A DNA stretch of 64,000 nucleotides from Oscillospiraceae bacterium MB08-C2-2 (GCA_035621215.1 CP141729.1:2068944-2132943); one strand, 5' to 3'. Shown: positions 42,605-52,228, numbered from the stretch's first letter. A program made the numbers and translations. Notes: generated by a model from the letters alone, not told the origin.

Positions 42605-45244
42605 CTAAATCCAATTGCCATATCGGCGGATATACCAATTTTTAACCACCTGTACCAAGGCGAAATAGAGAAGCATCAGCGCCAAGAGCCAAGGGAAGAA
42701 GGTAAAGGACACAGGATGCATATCCAGTGCAGTGCCGATAAAGGTATAGGGAATCACCAGTGCCAGAATCCCAACCGCAAAGGTAGAAACGGTCAGCGCC
42801 GCCGAAGCCCGACTCTGTGTAAAGGGCAACCCGGCTGTGCGGATCTGATGCACCACAAGAGTCTGGGATAACAGCCCCATCATAAACCAGCCTGTCTGGA
42901 AAAACACCGCCTTTTCCGGGGTGTTGAAGCCAAAAACAAAATACAGCACCACAAAGGTGAGAATATCCATCAGGGAAGAAACCGGCCCCAGGCAGTACAT
43001 AAACCGCTGAATGTCCCGGGCATCCCACTTCCGGGGGTGCAGGATATACTGAGGGTCCATCCGATCAAAGGGAATTGCCATCTGAGAAAAATCATACAGC
43101 AGGTTCTGGGCCAAAATCTGAATGGGAAGCATCGGCAGAAAGGGCAGTGCTACGCTGGCAATGAGCACACTGAACATGTTGCCAAAATTACCGCTGACTG
43201 CCATTTTGATGTATTTCACCAGATTGCCGAAGGTCTGCCGCCCCTCCAGAACACCCTGTTCCAGCACCATGAGGCTTTTTTCCAGCAGGATAATATCGGC
43301 GCTTTCCTTGGCGATATCCACGGCGCTATCCACCGAGATGCCGATATCCGCTTGCCGCAGAGCGGGGGCATCGTTGATGCCATCCCCCATATAGCCCACC
43401 GTATGTCCCTTTTGCTGAAGAAGGCGCACCACACGGGATTTTTGCGCCGGAGAAAGCTTGGCATAAAGATTGACCTCATCCAAAGATGCGCTCAGAGCCT
43501 CATCGGTCATGGCGGCCACATCATCGCCCATGAGATAGCGGTCCACCTGCATATTCAAATGGCGGCAAACGGTGCGGGCAACCTTTTCGTTATCGCCGGT
43601 GAGCACAATGGCACGCACACCGTGCTCCGAAAGAGCGGCCAATGCCTTCTTTGCGGATTCCTTTGGGGGGTCAAGAAAGCCTACAAAGCCAATGAGCACC
43701 ATTTCACTTTCATCGGCCACACCAAAGGTTTCCACATCGCTGACATGGTTTTTCTGGGCAATGGCCAGCACCCGCAAGCCCTGCTCATTGAGACTATCCG
43801 AAAGAGCCAGCACCCTCTCACGGTGCTCTAAGGTCAGGGGCGTGACTTCCCCCTGATATTCGGTAAAGGCACAAATATCCAGCATCTCTTCCACCGCACC
43901 TTTGGTGATCAGCTGGCGCTTGCCTGTTCCATCCCGCAGAACCACCGACATACGGCGGCGGTTGAAATCAAAGGGAATTTCATCTTCCTTGGTATACTCC
44001 TGCCGCCACTGCTCCGCTCCCTGCCGGTTGGAACGCTCAATGATAGCCAGATCAATCAGGTTTTTCAACCCGGTCTGGAAATAGCTGTTGAGATAAGCAT
44101 GGCGCAGAATCCGCTGGTCCTCGTTACCGTGGATATCCAGATAGCGCTCCAGCACAATGCGATCTTCGGTAAGGGTACCGGTTTTATCGGTGCACAGCAC
44201 ATCCATAGCACCAAACGTCTGGATGGCAGGCAGGTTCTTCACGATGGTTTTGTGCTTGGACATGGCCAAAGCGCCCTTGGCCAAGGTGCTGGTCATAATC
44301 ACCGGCAAAAGCTGTGGGGTGATACCCACCGCCACCGACATGGCAAACAGCAGAGCTCCCAGCCAATCCTTTTTGGTGACACCGTTGACCACCAGAATAA
44401 TCGGCACCATCAGCAGCATCAGGCGCAGCAAAACCCGGCTCACATCGGCAATGCCCTTTTCAAAGCTGGTTGCTGCCCGCTGGCCTGCAAGAGAATGGGC
44501 GATGGTGCCAAAATAGGTATTATCCCCTGTGCCAGCCACCAAGGCGGTTGCCGCCCCACTGATCACATTGGTTCCCATAAAGGCAATGTTGGGGATTTCC
44601 ATAAAGCTGTGCTCCTGGTCGGGAGCCTCCGAAAACTTTTCCACCGGCTCCGATTCTCCGGTCAAAGCCGCCTGGCTGATAAACAAATCCTTAGCGGTTA
44701 AAACCCGCAGGTCGGCGGGAATCATATCCCCGGCCGAAAGAGAAACCACATCCCCCGGCACAAGCTGCGCCATGGGAATTTCCTGAAAACGGCCATCCCG
44801 CAGCACCGAAGTGTTGGAGGATACCATCTCTTTAAGCCTGCGGGCCGCACCATCGGATTTTTCCTCCTGAAAAAACTGGAGCAAACCCGAAACCAATATA
44901 AGAGCCACAATAATAAGCACAGTAGCCCAAGAGCGGCTTTCCGGGCTGACCAGCCAAACCTCTGTGACAAAAGAGACCGCAGCCACCGCCATCAGCACAA
45001 AATTGAAGGAATTGGCAAAGGCCAGCAGCAGCCGCACCGCCCATGGGCGGGGCGCCTCCTGCGCAATGGTGTTGGTGCCCTTATCCTCCAAAAGCTCCTC
45101 GGCCTGCAAGGTGCTAAAGCCTTCTGCTGTGGCTTCATACCGGGCAAATAAGGCCTTTTCCTCCAGCCGGGAGGCCTCTGTGAGTGCTTGTTCGATTTCC
45201 TGGCGCAGCCGGTCATTTAAGCGTTTGTTGTTCTTCATATTCAT
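42605..45244 (-). CDS. mgtA: magnesium-translocating P-type ATPase
   Basis: P3B-type ATPase importing Mg2+, 879 aa. Actuator loop LTGESEPVEKF, phosphorylation motif DKTGTLTEDR, ATP-binding region with LITKGAVEEML, hinge MGDGINDAPALRQADIGISV, and ten predicted transmembrane helices with the C-terminal six-helix block (LPIQILAQNLLYDFSQMAIPFD). ATG 45244 follows AGGAAAGGCGGTAT. The RNA element at 45371-45560 lies upstream on the same strand; it may or may not influence mgtA. No classical M-box sequence is visible. Confidence 0.93.
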   Translation of the reverse strand: MNMKNNKRLNDRLRQEIEQALTEASRLEEKALFARYEATAEGFSTLQAEELLEDKGTNTIAQEAPRPWAVRLLLAFANSFNFVLMAVAAVSFVTEVWLVSPESRSWATVLIIVALILVSGLLQFFQEEKSDGAARRLKEMVSSNTSVLRDGRFQEIPMAQLVPGDVVSLSAGDMIPADLRVLTAKDLFISQAALTGESEPVEKFSEAPDQEHSFMEIPNIAFMGTNVISGAATALVAGTGDNTYFGTIAHSLAGQRAATSFEKGIADVSRVLLRLMLLMVPIILVVNGVTKKDWLGALLFAMSVAVGITPQLLPVIMTSTLAKGALAMSKHKTIVKNLPAIQTFGAMDVLCTDKTGTLTEDRIVLERYLDIHGNEDQRILRHAYLNSYFQTGLKNLIDLAIIERSNRQGAEQWRQEYTKEDEIPFDFNRRRMSVVLRDGTGKRQLITKGAVEEMLDICAFTEYQGEVTPLTLEHRERVLALSDSLNEQGLRVLAIAQKNHVSDVETFGVADESEMVLIGFVGFLDPPKESAKKALAALSEHGVRAIVLTGDNEKVARTVCRHLNMQVDRYLMGDDVAAMTDEALSASLDEVNLYAKLSPAQKSRVVRLLQQKGHTVGYMGDGINDAPALRQADIGISVDSAVDIAKESADIILLEKSLMVLEQGVLEGRQTFGNLVKYIKMAVSGNFGNMFSVLIASVALPFLPMLPIQILAQNLLYDFSQMAIPFDRMDPQYILHPRKWDARDIQRFMYCLGPVSSLMDILTFVVLYFVFGFNTPEKAVFFQTGWFMMGLLSQTLVVHQIRTAGLPFTQSRASAALTVSTFAVGILALVIPYTFIGTALDMHPVSFTFFPWLLALMLLYFALVQVVKNWYIRRYGNWI

Positions 45245-45370
45245 ATACCGCCTTTCCTAAAATGGTTCAGGAAAATACAGCGGCGCTTCTATACAATTAC
45301 CGGCAGGCCTTAACCTGCATCAAAAGCATGCAAAAATCCCTTTTCCCGTTTGTTCGGGTAAAAGGGCAGC

Positions 45371-45393
45371 AAAAAAGCGCCCCAAAGGGCGCT
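45371..45393 (-). terminator. terminator of the structured RNA
   Basis: AGCGCCC and GGGCGCT with a TTTG loop, then TTTTT on the minus strand. Confidence 0.85.
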
Positions 45394-45560
45394 GTTGTTG
45401 CACGCAGACAAAAAGGCTTCACCATACCCGATAAAGCATGGCTCGCCGCTTGCCCTGCGCTGCTGCGCCCTTTATGTATCTTCCCAACTGGGTTCGTCGA
45501 ACATCGCCATGTTCCACCTGGTTTTCACCTCGCAATAAGTTATTCTTTGCATTTTACTGC
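45371..45560 (-). ncRNA. free-standing structured RNA, possibly raiA-type
   Basis: About 190 nt with its own promoter and an intrinsic terminator, and no ORF. Hairpins in order: GGT-GAAA-ACC (45520-45529); GAACAT/ATGTTC (45499-45514); CCC/GGG (45483-45492); then a 9-bp helix AAAGGGCGC (45465-45473) with GCGCCCTTT (45384-45392) enclosing a multibranched region. That helix and the terminator stem (AGCGCCC/GGGCGCT) are mutually exclusive. From memory the conserved-looking string (GAACCCAGTTGGGAAGATAC) recalls the raiA RNA of Firmicutes; I could not verify this. A riboswitch for mgtA is the alternative. Confidence 0.6.
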
Positions 45561-45566
45561 ATTTTT

Positions 45567-45596
45567 ATTGTACCACAAAAAGCCCGGATAAGTCAA
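45567..45596 (-). promoter_or_regulatory. promoter of the structured RNA
   Basis: TTGACT (45591-45596) and TACAAT (45567-45572), 18-base spacer, with an extended -10 (TGG). Strong match. It lies between the cysS stop and the RNA. Confidence 0.75.
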
Positions 45597-45682
45597 TTTT
45601 TCCAACCCATTCGAATAAACTTTTTCATTGCAATTAAAAAGAGGGGGACTGTATGCAGCCACCCTCTTTCCATTGCGCTTGA

Positions 45683-47080
45683 TTAGCTTTCCCGGTGGAA
45701 TTTGACTCCCTGGGGTGTATCCTCCAGCACAATACCCTGTGCCTTGAGCTGATCCCGAATTTGATCGGCCAAAGCAAAGTTCTTATCCTTACGGGCCTGC
45801 TGGCGCTGTTCAATCAGCTCTTCAATGTCGCTGTCCAGTGTTTCTTTCTTGCGGTTATAGAGCAGACCCAAAACCTGTGTGATGGTATCAAAGCGGCTGA
45901 TCGCTTCCTCCACACATGCCTTGGAACGGGGCTGGGTGAGGAAGGCGTTGATATCCCGCACCATTTCAAAGAGGGCGGCAATGGCATCGGCGGTGTTCAG
46001 GTCGTCATCCATGGCCTGCTCAAACTGTGCGATACGCTGAGCCAAAGCCGCAGAGAAAGCCTCCTCCCCTTCGGTGGGGGCATCCGTGGCGGATTTCAGG
46101 GCAAAATCCATATTATCCCGGCAGGTGTGCAGCCGTTCCAAACCAGCTTGGCAATGCTGAATAACCTCCAAAGAATAGTTGATTGGGGAACGGTAATGCG
46201 CTTGCAGCATCATATATTTGATGGGCTCATAGCCGAATTTTTCCGCCACATCCCGGACAGTGAAGAAATTGTTGAGGGATTTGCTCATTTTCCGGTTATC
46301 CACATTGATGTAGCCGTTGTGCATCCAGTAGCGGACATACTCCTTGCCGGTGCAGCATTCGCTTTGAGCAATTTCATTTTCGTGATGGGGGAAGATCAAA
46401 TCCTGCCCGCCGCAGTGGAGATCGATGGTATCGCCCAAAAACTTTTTGACCATGGCGGAGCATTCAATGTGCCAGCCGGGGCGGCCTTTGCCCCAAGGGG
46501 ATTCCCAGTAGGGCTCGCCGGGCTTGGCGCTTTTCCATAGGGCAAAATCCAGCGCATCCTCTTTTTGTTCGTTGACACTGATGCGGGCGCCGGATTCAAG
46601 ATCATCCAGCGGCTGGTGAGAAAGCTTGCCGTATTCATTAAATTTGCGGGAGCGGAAATAAACATCCCCATCCTGCTCGTAGGCATAACCCTTTTCAATA
46701 AGGGAGGATACCAGCTCGATAATTTCATCCATGGTCTCGGTGGCCAAGGGATGAATGGTAGCCGGGCGGATGCCCAAGCCCTCGGCATCTTTGCGGTATT
46801 CCTCCATAAAGCGCTGGGCTACCTCTTGAGAGGTGGTGCCTTCCTCGTTGGCCTTCTTGATGATCTTATCATCCACATCAGTGAAATTCTGAACAAAGGT
46901 AACGTCCATCCCCTTGTATTCAAAATAGCGGCGCAGGGTATCAAAAACGCAGATAGGCCGGGCATTGCCGATGTGAATGTAGTTGTAAACGGTGGGCCCG
47001 CAGGCATACATTTTGACCTTGCCGGGTTCGAGGGGGATGAACTCATCCTTTTGGCGGGTGAGGGTGTTAAAAATTTTCAT
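45683..47080 (-). CDS. cysS: cysteine--tRNA ligase
   Basis: Class-I synthetase, 465 aa. HIGH motif in YNYIHIGNARP (about residues 34-44), zinc ligands including CGPTVY and the HCGG/HHENE region, and KMSKSLNNF near residue 266. ATG 47080 follows AAAGGGAGAAAGC. A -10 TATAAT on the minus strand is at 47104-47109 and a palindrome AGGTCA-AG-TGACCT at 47132-47145 lies just upstream, a possible operator. No T-box is visible. Confidence 0.95.
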   Translation of the reverse strand: MKIFNTLTRQKDEFIPLEPGKVKMYACGPTVYNYIHIGNARPICVFDTLRRYFEYKGMDVTFVQNFTDVDDKIIKKANEEGTTSQEVAQRFMEEYRKDAEGLGIRPATIHPLATETMDEIIELVSSLIEKGYAYEQDGDVYFRSRKFNEYGKLSHQPLDDLESGARISVNEQKEDALDFALWKSAKPGEPYWESPWGKGRPGWHIECSAMVKKFLGDTIDLHCGGQDLIFPHHENEIAQSECCTGKEYVRYWMHNGYINVDNRKMSKSLNNFFTVRDVAEKFGYEPIKYMMLQAHYRSPINYSLEVIQHCQAGLERLHTCRDNMDFALKSATDAPTEGEEAFSAALAQRIAQFEQAMDDDLNTADAIAALFEMVRDINAFLTQPRSKACVEEAISRFDTITQVLGLLYNRKKETLDSDIEELIEQRQQARKDKNFALADQIRDQLKAQGIVLEDTPQGVKFHRES

Positions 47081-47131
47081 ATGCTTTCTCCCTTTGCTGT
47101 GTAATTATACTTTGTGTATATGCTTATTCTT

Positions 47132-47145
47132 AGGTCAAGTGACCT
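47132..47145. promoter_or_regulatory. palindrome upstream of cysS
   Basis: AGGTCAAGTGACCT, 6-bp perfect arms, placed 23 bp upstream of the cysS -10 box. It could be a regulator site; no protein is suggested by the sequence. Confidence 0.35.
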
Positions 47146-47168
47146 TATTCATGCATAAACGGCTGGTT

Positions 47169-47636
47169 TTAGAGGCTCAGAAGCTTTTCCAAATCCGGCA
47201 CCGATACATCCATCCGTTTGGAGGTTTCCTCCATGGTCATGCCCGTGGCCAAAAAGCGCTTCACAACTGTCTTCATGTTCTCGCCAACCTCTATGATATG
47301 GCCATCCAGATCATAGAAGCGAATGGTGCGCTGGCCCCAAGTCTTTTCATGAACACCCTTGCCCATATATTCAAGGCTCGGGTACTCCTTTAATTTTGTG
47401 AGAAATCCATCAAAATCATCTTCCTCAAAGTAGAGCTCCATATTGTGGGATTTTTTCAACACCCGGTCCCCCGGAATGTTTAAAAGCCAATCGAATTCCT
47501 GTTGTAAAGAAATCCCGCAGGTAAAAGAAATGTTGATCCCATAATCCTGAAACACCTCAAGACCAAATAAATTCTCATAAAATTCTCTGGCTAGCTTCAC
47601 ATCGCTGACTGCAATGCAGACACCTTGATATTTCAT
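47169..47636 (-). CDS. VOC/glyoxalase-family protein
   Basis: 155 aa. Vicinal-oxygen-chelate fold: KYQGVCIAVSDVKLAREFYENLFGLEV at the start (given in parts: residues 2-28), a central NMELYFEEDD, and FYDLDGHIIEVGENM containing the conserved D-x-D-G-H-x-x-E. The last 35 residues (TGMTMEETSKRMDVSVPDLE) form a helix-turn-helix-like tail not found in plain glyoxalases. ATG 47636 has GGAGGGAAAGCC upstream. The substrate is unknown; it could be a metal-dependent lyase or a resistance-type binder. Confidence 0.8.
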   Translation of the reverse strand: MKYQGVCIAVSDVKLAREFYENLFGLEVFQDYGINISFTCGISLQQEFDWLLNIPGDRVLKKSHNMELYFEEDDFDGFLTKLKEYPSLEYMGKGVHEKTWGQRTIRFYDLDGHIIEVGENMKTVVKRFLATGMTMEETSKRMDVSVPDLEKLLSL

Positions 47637-47737
47637 GGCTTTCCCTCCAACCACAATATTGCCCACCTGTTTTGCGGAAAACAGTTATCCTACGGTTCTC
47701 TTGTATGTCACTTTTCCAGTAGTGCCATTGAGCATAT

Positions 47738-47900
47738 GGGCAACGATTCCCACTTGATGAAGCCCGACATGGTTTTTCTTTGCCTACTTTTTCCAGCAAA
47801 GCTTCCGTGATCCCATCCAGCATAAGGGCAACGATTCTCACTCGGTAAAGCCCGACGTGGTTTTTCTTTGCCTACTTTCTTTTTTCTAAAAGAAAGTAGG
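47738..47900 (+). repeat. 88-bp tandem repeat containing hairpin repeat C
   Basis: GGGCAACGATTC, then AAGCCCGAC, then TGGTTTTTCTTTGCCTACTTT occurs at 47738 and again 88 bp later at 47826. The second unit finishes with a full C hairpin (arms CCTACTTTCTTTT and AAAAGAAAGTAGG, 47871-47900); the first is cut after the 5' arm. Confidence 0.75.
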
Positions 47901-48185
47901 GAGCCACTGCCTATGCACCGGCGGCAAGGCACGGCACAGAGGCGGGGCTCCCCGCGGTTCCACTCTGATTTATCACTCAGTCAGCCGGATAACGGGGGCA
48001 AACCGCAGAAGGGTAGCAGATTCCGGGGAATCCTTCTCCTTCTATGCTGGCAGGCGCACTTGGCCCAAAGCCTTTTCCTAAGCCGATTTCAGCTTGCTTC
48101 GGCTCTCTCTGTCGGATGGCTGGGGGTTACTTCTCCTGCGTCATGGCATATTTCTCTATAAAACTGTTATACTCCCAAATCTATG
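47901..48185. other. intergenic DNA without a recognisable gene
   Basis: GC-rich, with several small hairpins (for example GGGGCTCCCCGCGG near 47946) but no frame with a ribosome binding site and no match to the repeat families. Confidence 0.5.
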
Positions 48186-48211
48186 CAAAAAAGCGGTTTG
48201 AGGTGAAACCT
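48186..48211 (-). terminator. pgsA terminator
   Basis: Minus strand GGTTT-CACCTC-AAACC, GC, then TTTTTT, directly after the pgsA stop. Confidence 0.6.
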
Positions 48212-48213
48212 CT

Positions 48214-48798
48214 CTACATATCGCCAAAAAGGGTACGGTTTTTCCAGATATAATGGAAAGCGCTGAAAATACTCAGAGCCACAACCGCCCACAGAAGCAC
48301 AGCGGCAAGACCATTGAGGAAAAAGACCAGCCCGCTAAAGGTAACCGTTACCATATTCCCGGCAGCATTGGTTGTGGTGACCGTCAGACCTATAGAAAGA
48401 AGCTGCACACAGATCCACAGCATTTGTGCCACGGTTTTTAGCTTGCCCCAAATATCGGCGGCAATCACCACGCCCTGACTGGCGGCAATGGAGCGGATGG
48501 AGGTCACAAGAAACTCACGGGCCAAAATCAGGATAACCGCCGTAACCGGCGCATAATCGGTGGCAACAAAGCAGAGCATCGCCGACATCACCAGCACCTT
48601 ATCGGCCAGCGGGTCCATCAGCTTGCCAAAATTGGTGACAAGCCCCCGGCTGCGGGCAATGCGGCCATCCAAAGCGTCGGTCAGTGAAGCGGTCGCAAAC
48701 ACCACCAAGGCCCAAAGCATATGATCGGTCAGATAAAGCCAGACAAAAACCGGAACAAGACAGGCTCGCAAAACAGTGAGCCGATTGGGTAAATTCAT
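48214..48798 (-). CDS. pgsA: CDP-diacylglycerol--glycerol-3-phosphate 3-phosphatidyltransferase
   Basis: Makes phosphatidylglycerol phosphate, precursor of phosphatidylglycerol and cardiolipin. 194 aa, four hydrophobic helices. The CDP-alcohol phosphotransferase signature is complete: DALDGRIARSRG followed by GKLMDPLADK (D-x2-DG-x2-AR-x8-G-x3-D-x3-D). It starts 12 bp after the rimO stop and is likely translated from the same message. GGAG is present ahead of ATG 48798. Confidence 0.94.
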   Translation of the reverse strand: MNLPNRLTVLRACLVPVFVWLYLTDHMLWALVVFATASLTDALDGRIARSRGLVTNFGKLMDPLADKVLVMSAMLCFVATDYAPVTAVILILAREFLVTSIRSIAASQGVVIAADIWGKLKTVAQMLWICVQLLSIGLTVTTTNAAGNMVTVTFSGLVFFLNGLAAVLLWAVVALSIFSAFHYIWKNRTLFGDM

Positions 48799-48810
48799 GC
48801 CCCTACTCCT

Positions 48811-50175
48811 TTACTGCAGGTTAATTCCCAGCTCTTCACCCACAAGATCATAATCCATACTGTCGGTGATGCGAACTTGAACAAACTCCCCAATAGCCGG
48901 CTTGCGATGGGTTGTGAAATAAACACGGGTATCAATATCCGGGGCATCCATGGGGCTGCGGCCATACCAGCTCTGCATTTCGGTGTCATAGCCCTCGTTC
49001 AGTACCTCCAGAATGCGGCCGATGCAGGTCTCATTGTGCCGGGCCGCAATGACCATCTGGCGCTCCATAATGCCTTCGGCACGGCGGCGCTTGACCTCAT
49101 CCTCCAGCTGATCCTCCCGCCCGCCGGCCACTGTACCTTCCTCTTGGGAATAGGTGAAGCAGCCAAGGCGCTCAAAGCCAATTTCCTCTACAAAATCGCA
49201 GAGCTCGGTATAATCCTCTTCGGTTTCACCGGGGAAGCCGGTGATCAAAGTGGTGCGCAGGGTTACATCCGGCAAAACCTCCCGCACTCTTTTCATCAAG
49301 GCGGTCAGAGTTTCACGGTTATCCCGGCGGTTCATCTGGGAAAGGATTTTCCCGCTGCAATGCTGAATGGGAATATCCATATAGTTGACAATTTTGGGCT
49401 GGCGCTTCATGACCTGCAAAAGCTCCTCGGTGACCCGCTCGGGGTAACAATAGAGAATGCGCACCCAGCGGAACCCCGGAATCTCACAGAGCTTTTCCAG
49501 CAGCTCAGGCAAAATCAGCTTGCCGTAAATATCCTGCCCATATCGGGTGGTATCCTGTGCGACCACGTTGATTTCCTGCACACCCCACTGGGCAAGCTGC
49601 CGGGCCTCTTCCAAAACATCCTCCATGGGGCGGCTGCGGAAATGCCCACGAATCAGGGGAATGGCGCAGTAGGTGCAGCAGTTGTCGCATCCCTCCGCCA
49701 CCTTGAGATAGGCAAAATAAGGTGCGTTGGTCAGCACCCGCTCACCAGAAAGGGCCAGATCGTTTTTATCGCCAAAAGCCAGCACCCGCTCACCCCCAAG
49801 GGCACGGCGGATAATCTGGGCAATCTCGCTGTTTTTGCCAATGCCTACAACCACATCCGCTTCGGGGAGCTCCTTGGCAACCTCTTCCCGGTAGCGCTCA
49901 GCCAAGCAGCCGGTAACCACCACTGCCTTGACCTTGCCGGATTCTTTCATGCGGGCAAATTCCAGAATTGCCTCGATGCTTTCTTTTTTGGCATCGTCTA
50001 TAAAACCGCAGGTGTTGATGATCACCGCATCGCAGCTGGCGGCATCTGAAATAATTTCAAAGCCATCGGCTCGAAGCAGCCCCAATATTCGTTCGGCATC
50101 CACCTGATTTTTAGAGCAGCCCAACGAAACCATTCCAATGGTGGGGGCTGTATGTGTTGTCATTTTAATGACCAT
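48811..50175 (-). CDS. rimO: ribosomal protein S12 methylthiotransferase RimO
   Basis: Radical-SAM enzyme adding methylthio to Asp of S12. 454 aa. N-terminal cluster cysteines in VSLGCSKN, NTCGFI and VTGCLAE; radical-SAM CDNCCTYC (CxxxCxxC); C-terminal TRAM domain. It differs from MtaB at 415-1728, so both methylthiotransferase types are present. The start is ATG 50175 or ATG 50163; AAAGGAAGGA lies just upstream and fits either poorly. The order recA-recX-rimO-pgsA on one strand is common in Firmicutes in similar form. Confidence 0.94.
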   Translation of the reverse strand: MVIKMTTHTAPTIGMVSLGCSKNQVDAERILGLLRADGFEIISDAASCDAVIINTCGFIDDAKKESIEAILEFARMKESGKVKAVVVTGCLAERYREEVAKELPEADVVVGIGKNSEIAQIIRRALGGERVLAFGDKNDLALSGERVLTNAPYFAYLKVAEGCDNCCTYCAIPLIRGHFRSRPMEDVLEEARQLAQWGVQEINVVAQDTTRYGQDIYGKLILPELLEKLCEIPGFRWVRILYCYPERVTEELLQVMKRQPKIVNYMDIPIQHCSGKILSQMNRRDNRETLTALMKRVREVLPDVTLRTTLITGFPGETEEDYTELCDFVEEIGFERLGCFTYSQEEGTVAGGREDQLEDEVKRRRAEGIMERQMVIAARHNETCIGRILEVLNEGYDTEMQSWYGRSPMDAPDIDTRVYFTTHRKPAIGEFVQVRITDSMDYDLVGEELGINLQ

Positions 50176-50277
50176 TCCTTCCTTTCGCCAACCTGTATGG
50201 CGGTTTCCCGCCGGGGAGGCGGCATATCCCTTTTAATCAAACGAAAACCCTCTGTATGGTGCACGCAAAAGCTGCTG

Positions 50278-50907
50278 CTAATCGTAATAGCTCTCATCTT
50301 CCAGCAGATTTTCGATTACTTTGCGAATGTCGCTGTAGGAATACCCCAACCGAGCCAACGCATTGGTGGCCTTTCGCAAACTCTTTTCATCCTCAAGGCT
50401 GGACATATACTTGCGGCGAATCACAGCGGCAATGGCCGGCTGTGCATCCACTTCCAGCTCTTCCAGCACCTCCCGGGCAGTTTCACGGTCAATTCCCCGG
50501 CGCATCAGTTCCTGTGCGGCACGGCTGATCGAATAGCCCTTAACCTCCACCAAATGGGAGGCACAGCGCCGGGCATAATCGGTATCATCCAAAAGCCCAA
50601 GCTCCAACATCCGTTCCACCGCTTGTGCGGCAATATCTTCGTCAGCCCGCTCACAAAGCTTATCCATAAGTCCCTGACAGGTATAGGCCCGCAGGGAAAG
50701 AAGCCCCAGTGCCCGTTCCTTGGTCAGCTTAAGCTGAGACTGGACAAACAAAGCCTCCAGCTCGGCAGGATCAATATCCTGCCCGATGCGCAGAGCGCTT
50801 TCGGCTAAAATCTCCTCATGGAGTACACAGGAAAACTCGCCATCCAAATAAACGGAATACCGCCCCCGCTTGGTTCTGTGGATATCCGTAATGCGAGCAG
50901 AAATCAA
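50278..50907 (-). CDS. recX: RecA regulator RecX
   Basis: Modulates RecA filaments. 209 aa, made of three-helix RecX repeats: [36 protein letters not shown] and the C-terminal [23 protein letters not shown] 50907 overlaps the recA stop (TGA 50904-50906) by 3 bases, so it is coupled to recA. Confidence 0.93.
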   Translation of the reverse strand: MISARITDIHRTKRGRYSVYLDGEFSCVLHEEILAESALRIGQDIDPAELEALFVQSQLKLTKERALGLLSLRAYTCQGLMDKLCERADEDIAAQAVERMLELGLLDDTDYARRCASHLVEVKGYSISRAAQELMRRGIDRETAREVLEELEVDAQPAIAAVIRRKYMSSLEDEKSLRKATNALARLGYSYSDIRKVIENLLEDESYYD

Positions 50908-52052
50908 CTGTCGACCTCAATATCCACCGATTTGGCAGGTGCCGCCGGGGCCTTGGGGGCCGGCTCAGGAGGAGCCAGTTCCTCCTCCTTGGGCGCCTCC
51001 TTAGGGGCAAAACGGCCCTTCTTGGGCTTGGCTGCCATAGAAAGGGATTCCTTGTTTTCCATAATCTGGCGGGCAATATCCTCGGCAAACTCCGGGTTAT
51101 CCTTGAGGTAAATTTTCACATTATCACGGCCTTGGCCAAGGCGGGTATCCCCATAGCCAAACCACGAGCCGCTCTTGTTGATGATATCAAGCTGTACAGC
51201 CAAATCCAGAATTTCACCATCCCGGGAAATCCCCTGCCCATACATAATATCGAACTCCGCCTCTTTGAAGGGAGGGGCAACCTTGTTTTTAACCACCTTA
51301 ACACGGGTGCGGTTGCCGATGACATCGCCGCCGCTTTTCAGCTGCTCCGACCGGCGGACATCCAGCCGCACAGAGGAATAAAACTTGAGCGCCCGCCCAC
51401 CGGGAGTGGTTTCCGGGTTGCCATAGGAAACACCGATCTTCTCCCGAAGCTGGTTAATAAAAATAACAATACAGTTGGATTTGGAAATGGCACCGGTCAG
51501 CTTGCGCAGGGCCTGTGACATAAGCCGGGCCTGCAAGCCCACGTGGCTGTCGCCCATGTCCCCTTCAATTTCCGCTTTGGTAACCATGGCGGCAACGGAG
51601 TCAACCACCACCACATCCACAGCACCGGAGCGCACCAGAGCCTCGCAAATTTCCAGAGCCTGCTCACCGGTATCCGGCTGGGAGACCAGCAATGCATCAA
51701 TATCCACACCCAGGGCCTTGGCATAAACCGGGTCAAGGGCATGCTCAACATCAATAAAAACCGATTCGCCGCCGGCCTTTTGTGCCTCGGCCGCCACATG
51801 GAGGGCCACCGTGGTTTTACCGGAGCTTTCAGGCCCAAAAATCTCTACAATTCTGCCCCGGGGCAGGCCGCCAATTCCCAGCGCCATATCCAGTGAAAGG
51901 GAGCCGGTGGGAATGGCCTCCACATTCAGCACCGAATTCTGGCCCAGCTTCATCACAGCGCCTTTGCCAAACTGCTTTTCAATATGTGCCAGTGCTGTCT
52001 CCAGCGCCTTTTGGCGGCTGCTCTGGTCAGCGGTTTTTTCTTTTTGCGCCAT
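50904..52052 (-). CDS. recA: recombinase RecA
   Basis: DNA strand-exchange ATPase and SOS coprotease. 382 aa. Walker [13 protein letters not shown] (about residues 72-83), Walker [11 protein letters not shown], loop L2 with [19 protein letters not shown]. The C-terminal 45 residues are an unusually Pro/Ala/Glu/Lys-rich tail ([17 protein letters not shown]) longer than the acidic tail of model RecA. ATG 52052 has GGAGGAAGAATTTC upstream. Confidence 0.97.
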   Translation of the reverse strand: MAQKEKTADQSSRQKALETALAHIEKQFGKGAVMKLGQNSVLNVEAIPTGSLSLDMALGIGGLPRGRIVEIFGPESSGKTTVALHVAAEAQKAGGESVFIDVEHALDPVYAKALGVDIDALLVSQPDTGEQALEICEALVRSGAVDVVVVDSVAAMVTKAEIEGDMGDSHVGLQARLMSQALRKLTGAISKSNCIVIFINQLREKIGVSYGNPETTPGGRALKFYSSVRLDVRRSEQLKSGGDVIGNRTRVKVVKNKVAPPFKEAEFDIMYGQGISRDGEILDLAVQLDIINKSGSWFGYGDTRLGQGRDNVKIYLKDNPEFAEDIARQIMENKESLSMAAKPKKGRFAPKEAPKEEELAPPEPAPKAPAAPAKSVDIEVDS

Positions 52053-52152
52053 GAAATTCTTCCTCCGATTTCACTTGTGAGTTAAACACCCGTATCGCTT
52101 TTCCAACTAGAAAAGGAGACTTTCACGGGCGTTCGGACAAGCTGCTTTATTA

Positions 52153-52181
52153 AGTATATACCAGTTTTGTGGCAAAATCAA
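52153..52181 (-). promoter_or_regulatory. recA promoter
   Basis: TTGATT (52176-52181) and TATACT (52153-52158) on the minus strand with a 17-base spacer. A CGAAC half-site at 52131-52135 lies downstream, but a full Firmicute LexA box is not seen. The leader can form a hairpin with outer arms CCCGT/ACGGG. Confidence 0.55.
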
Positions 52182-52228
52182 CCGAAACTCCGCACCTGCT
52201 CAGACCCTTGCAGGCCGGATAATCCGGG

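Noticed and set aside
45245-45600. M-box magnesium riboswitch for mgtA
   Set aside because: The context is right, but the conserved M-box core (GGTGAGGCTCC type) is missing; I kept it only as an unclassified or raiA-like RNA.
47081-47168. T-box leader for cysS
   Set aside because: The gap between the candidate promoter and the start is too short and has no T-box sequence. gltX also lacks room for one.
52100-52200. LexA/SOS box upstream of recA
   Set aside because: Only a CGAAC half-site is present; the second half does not match.
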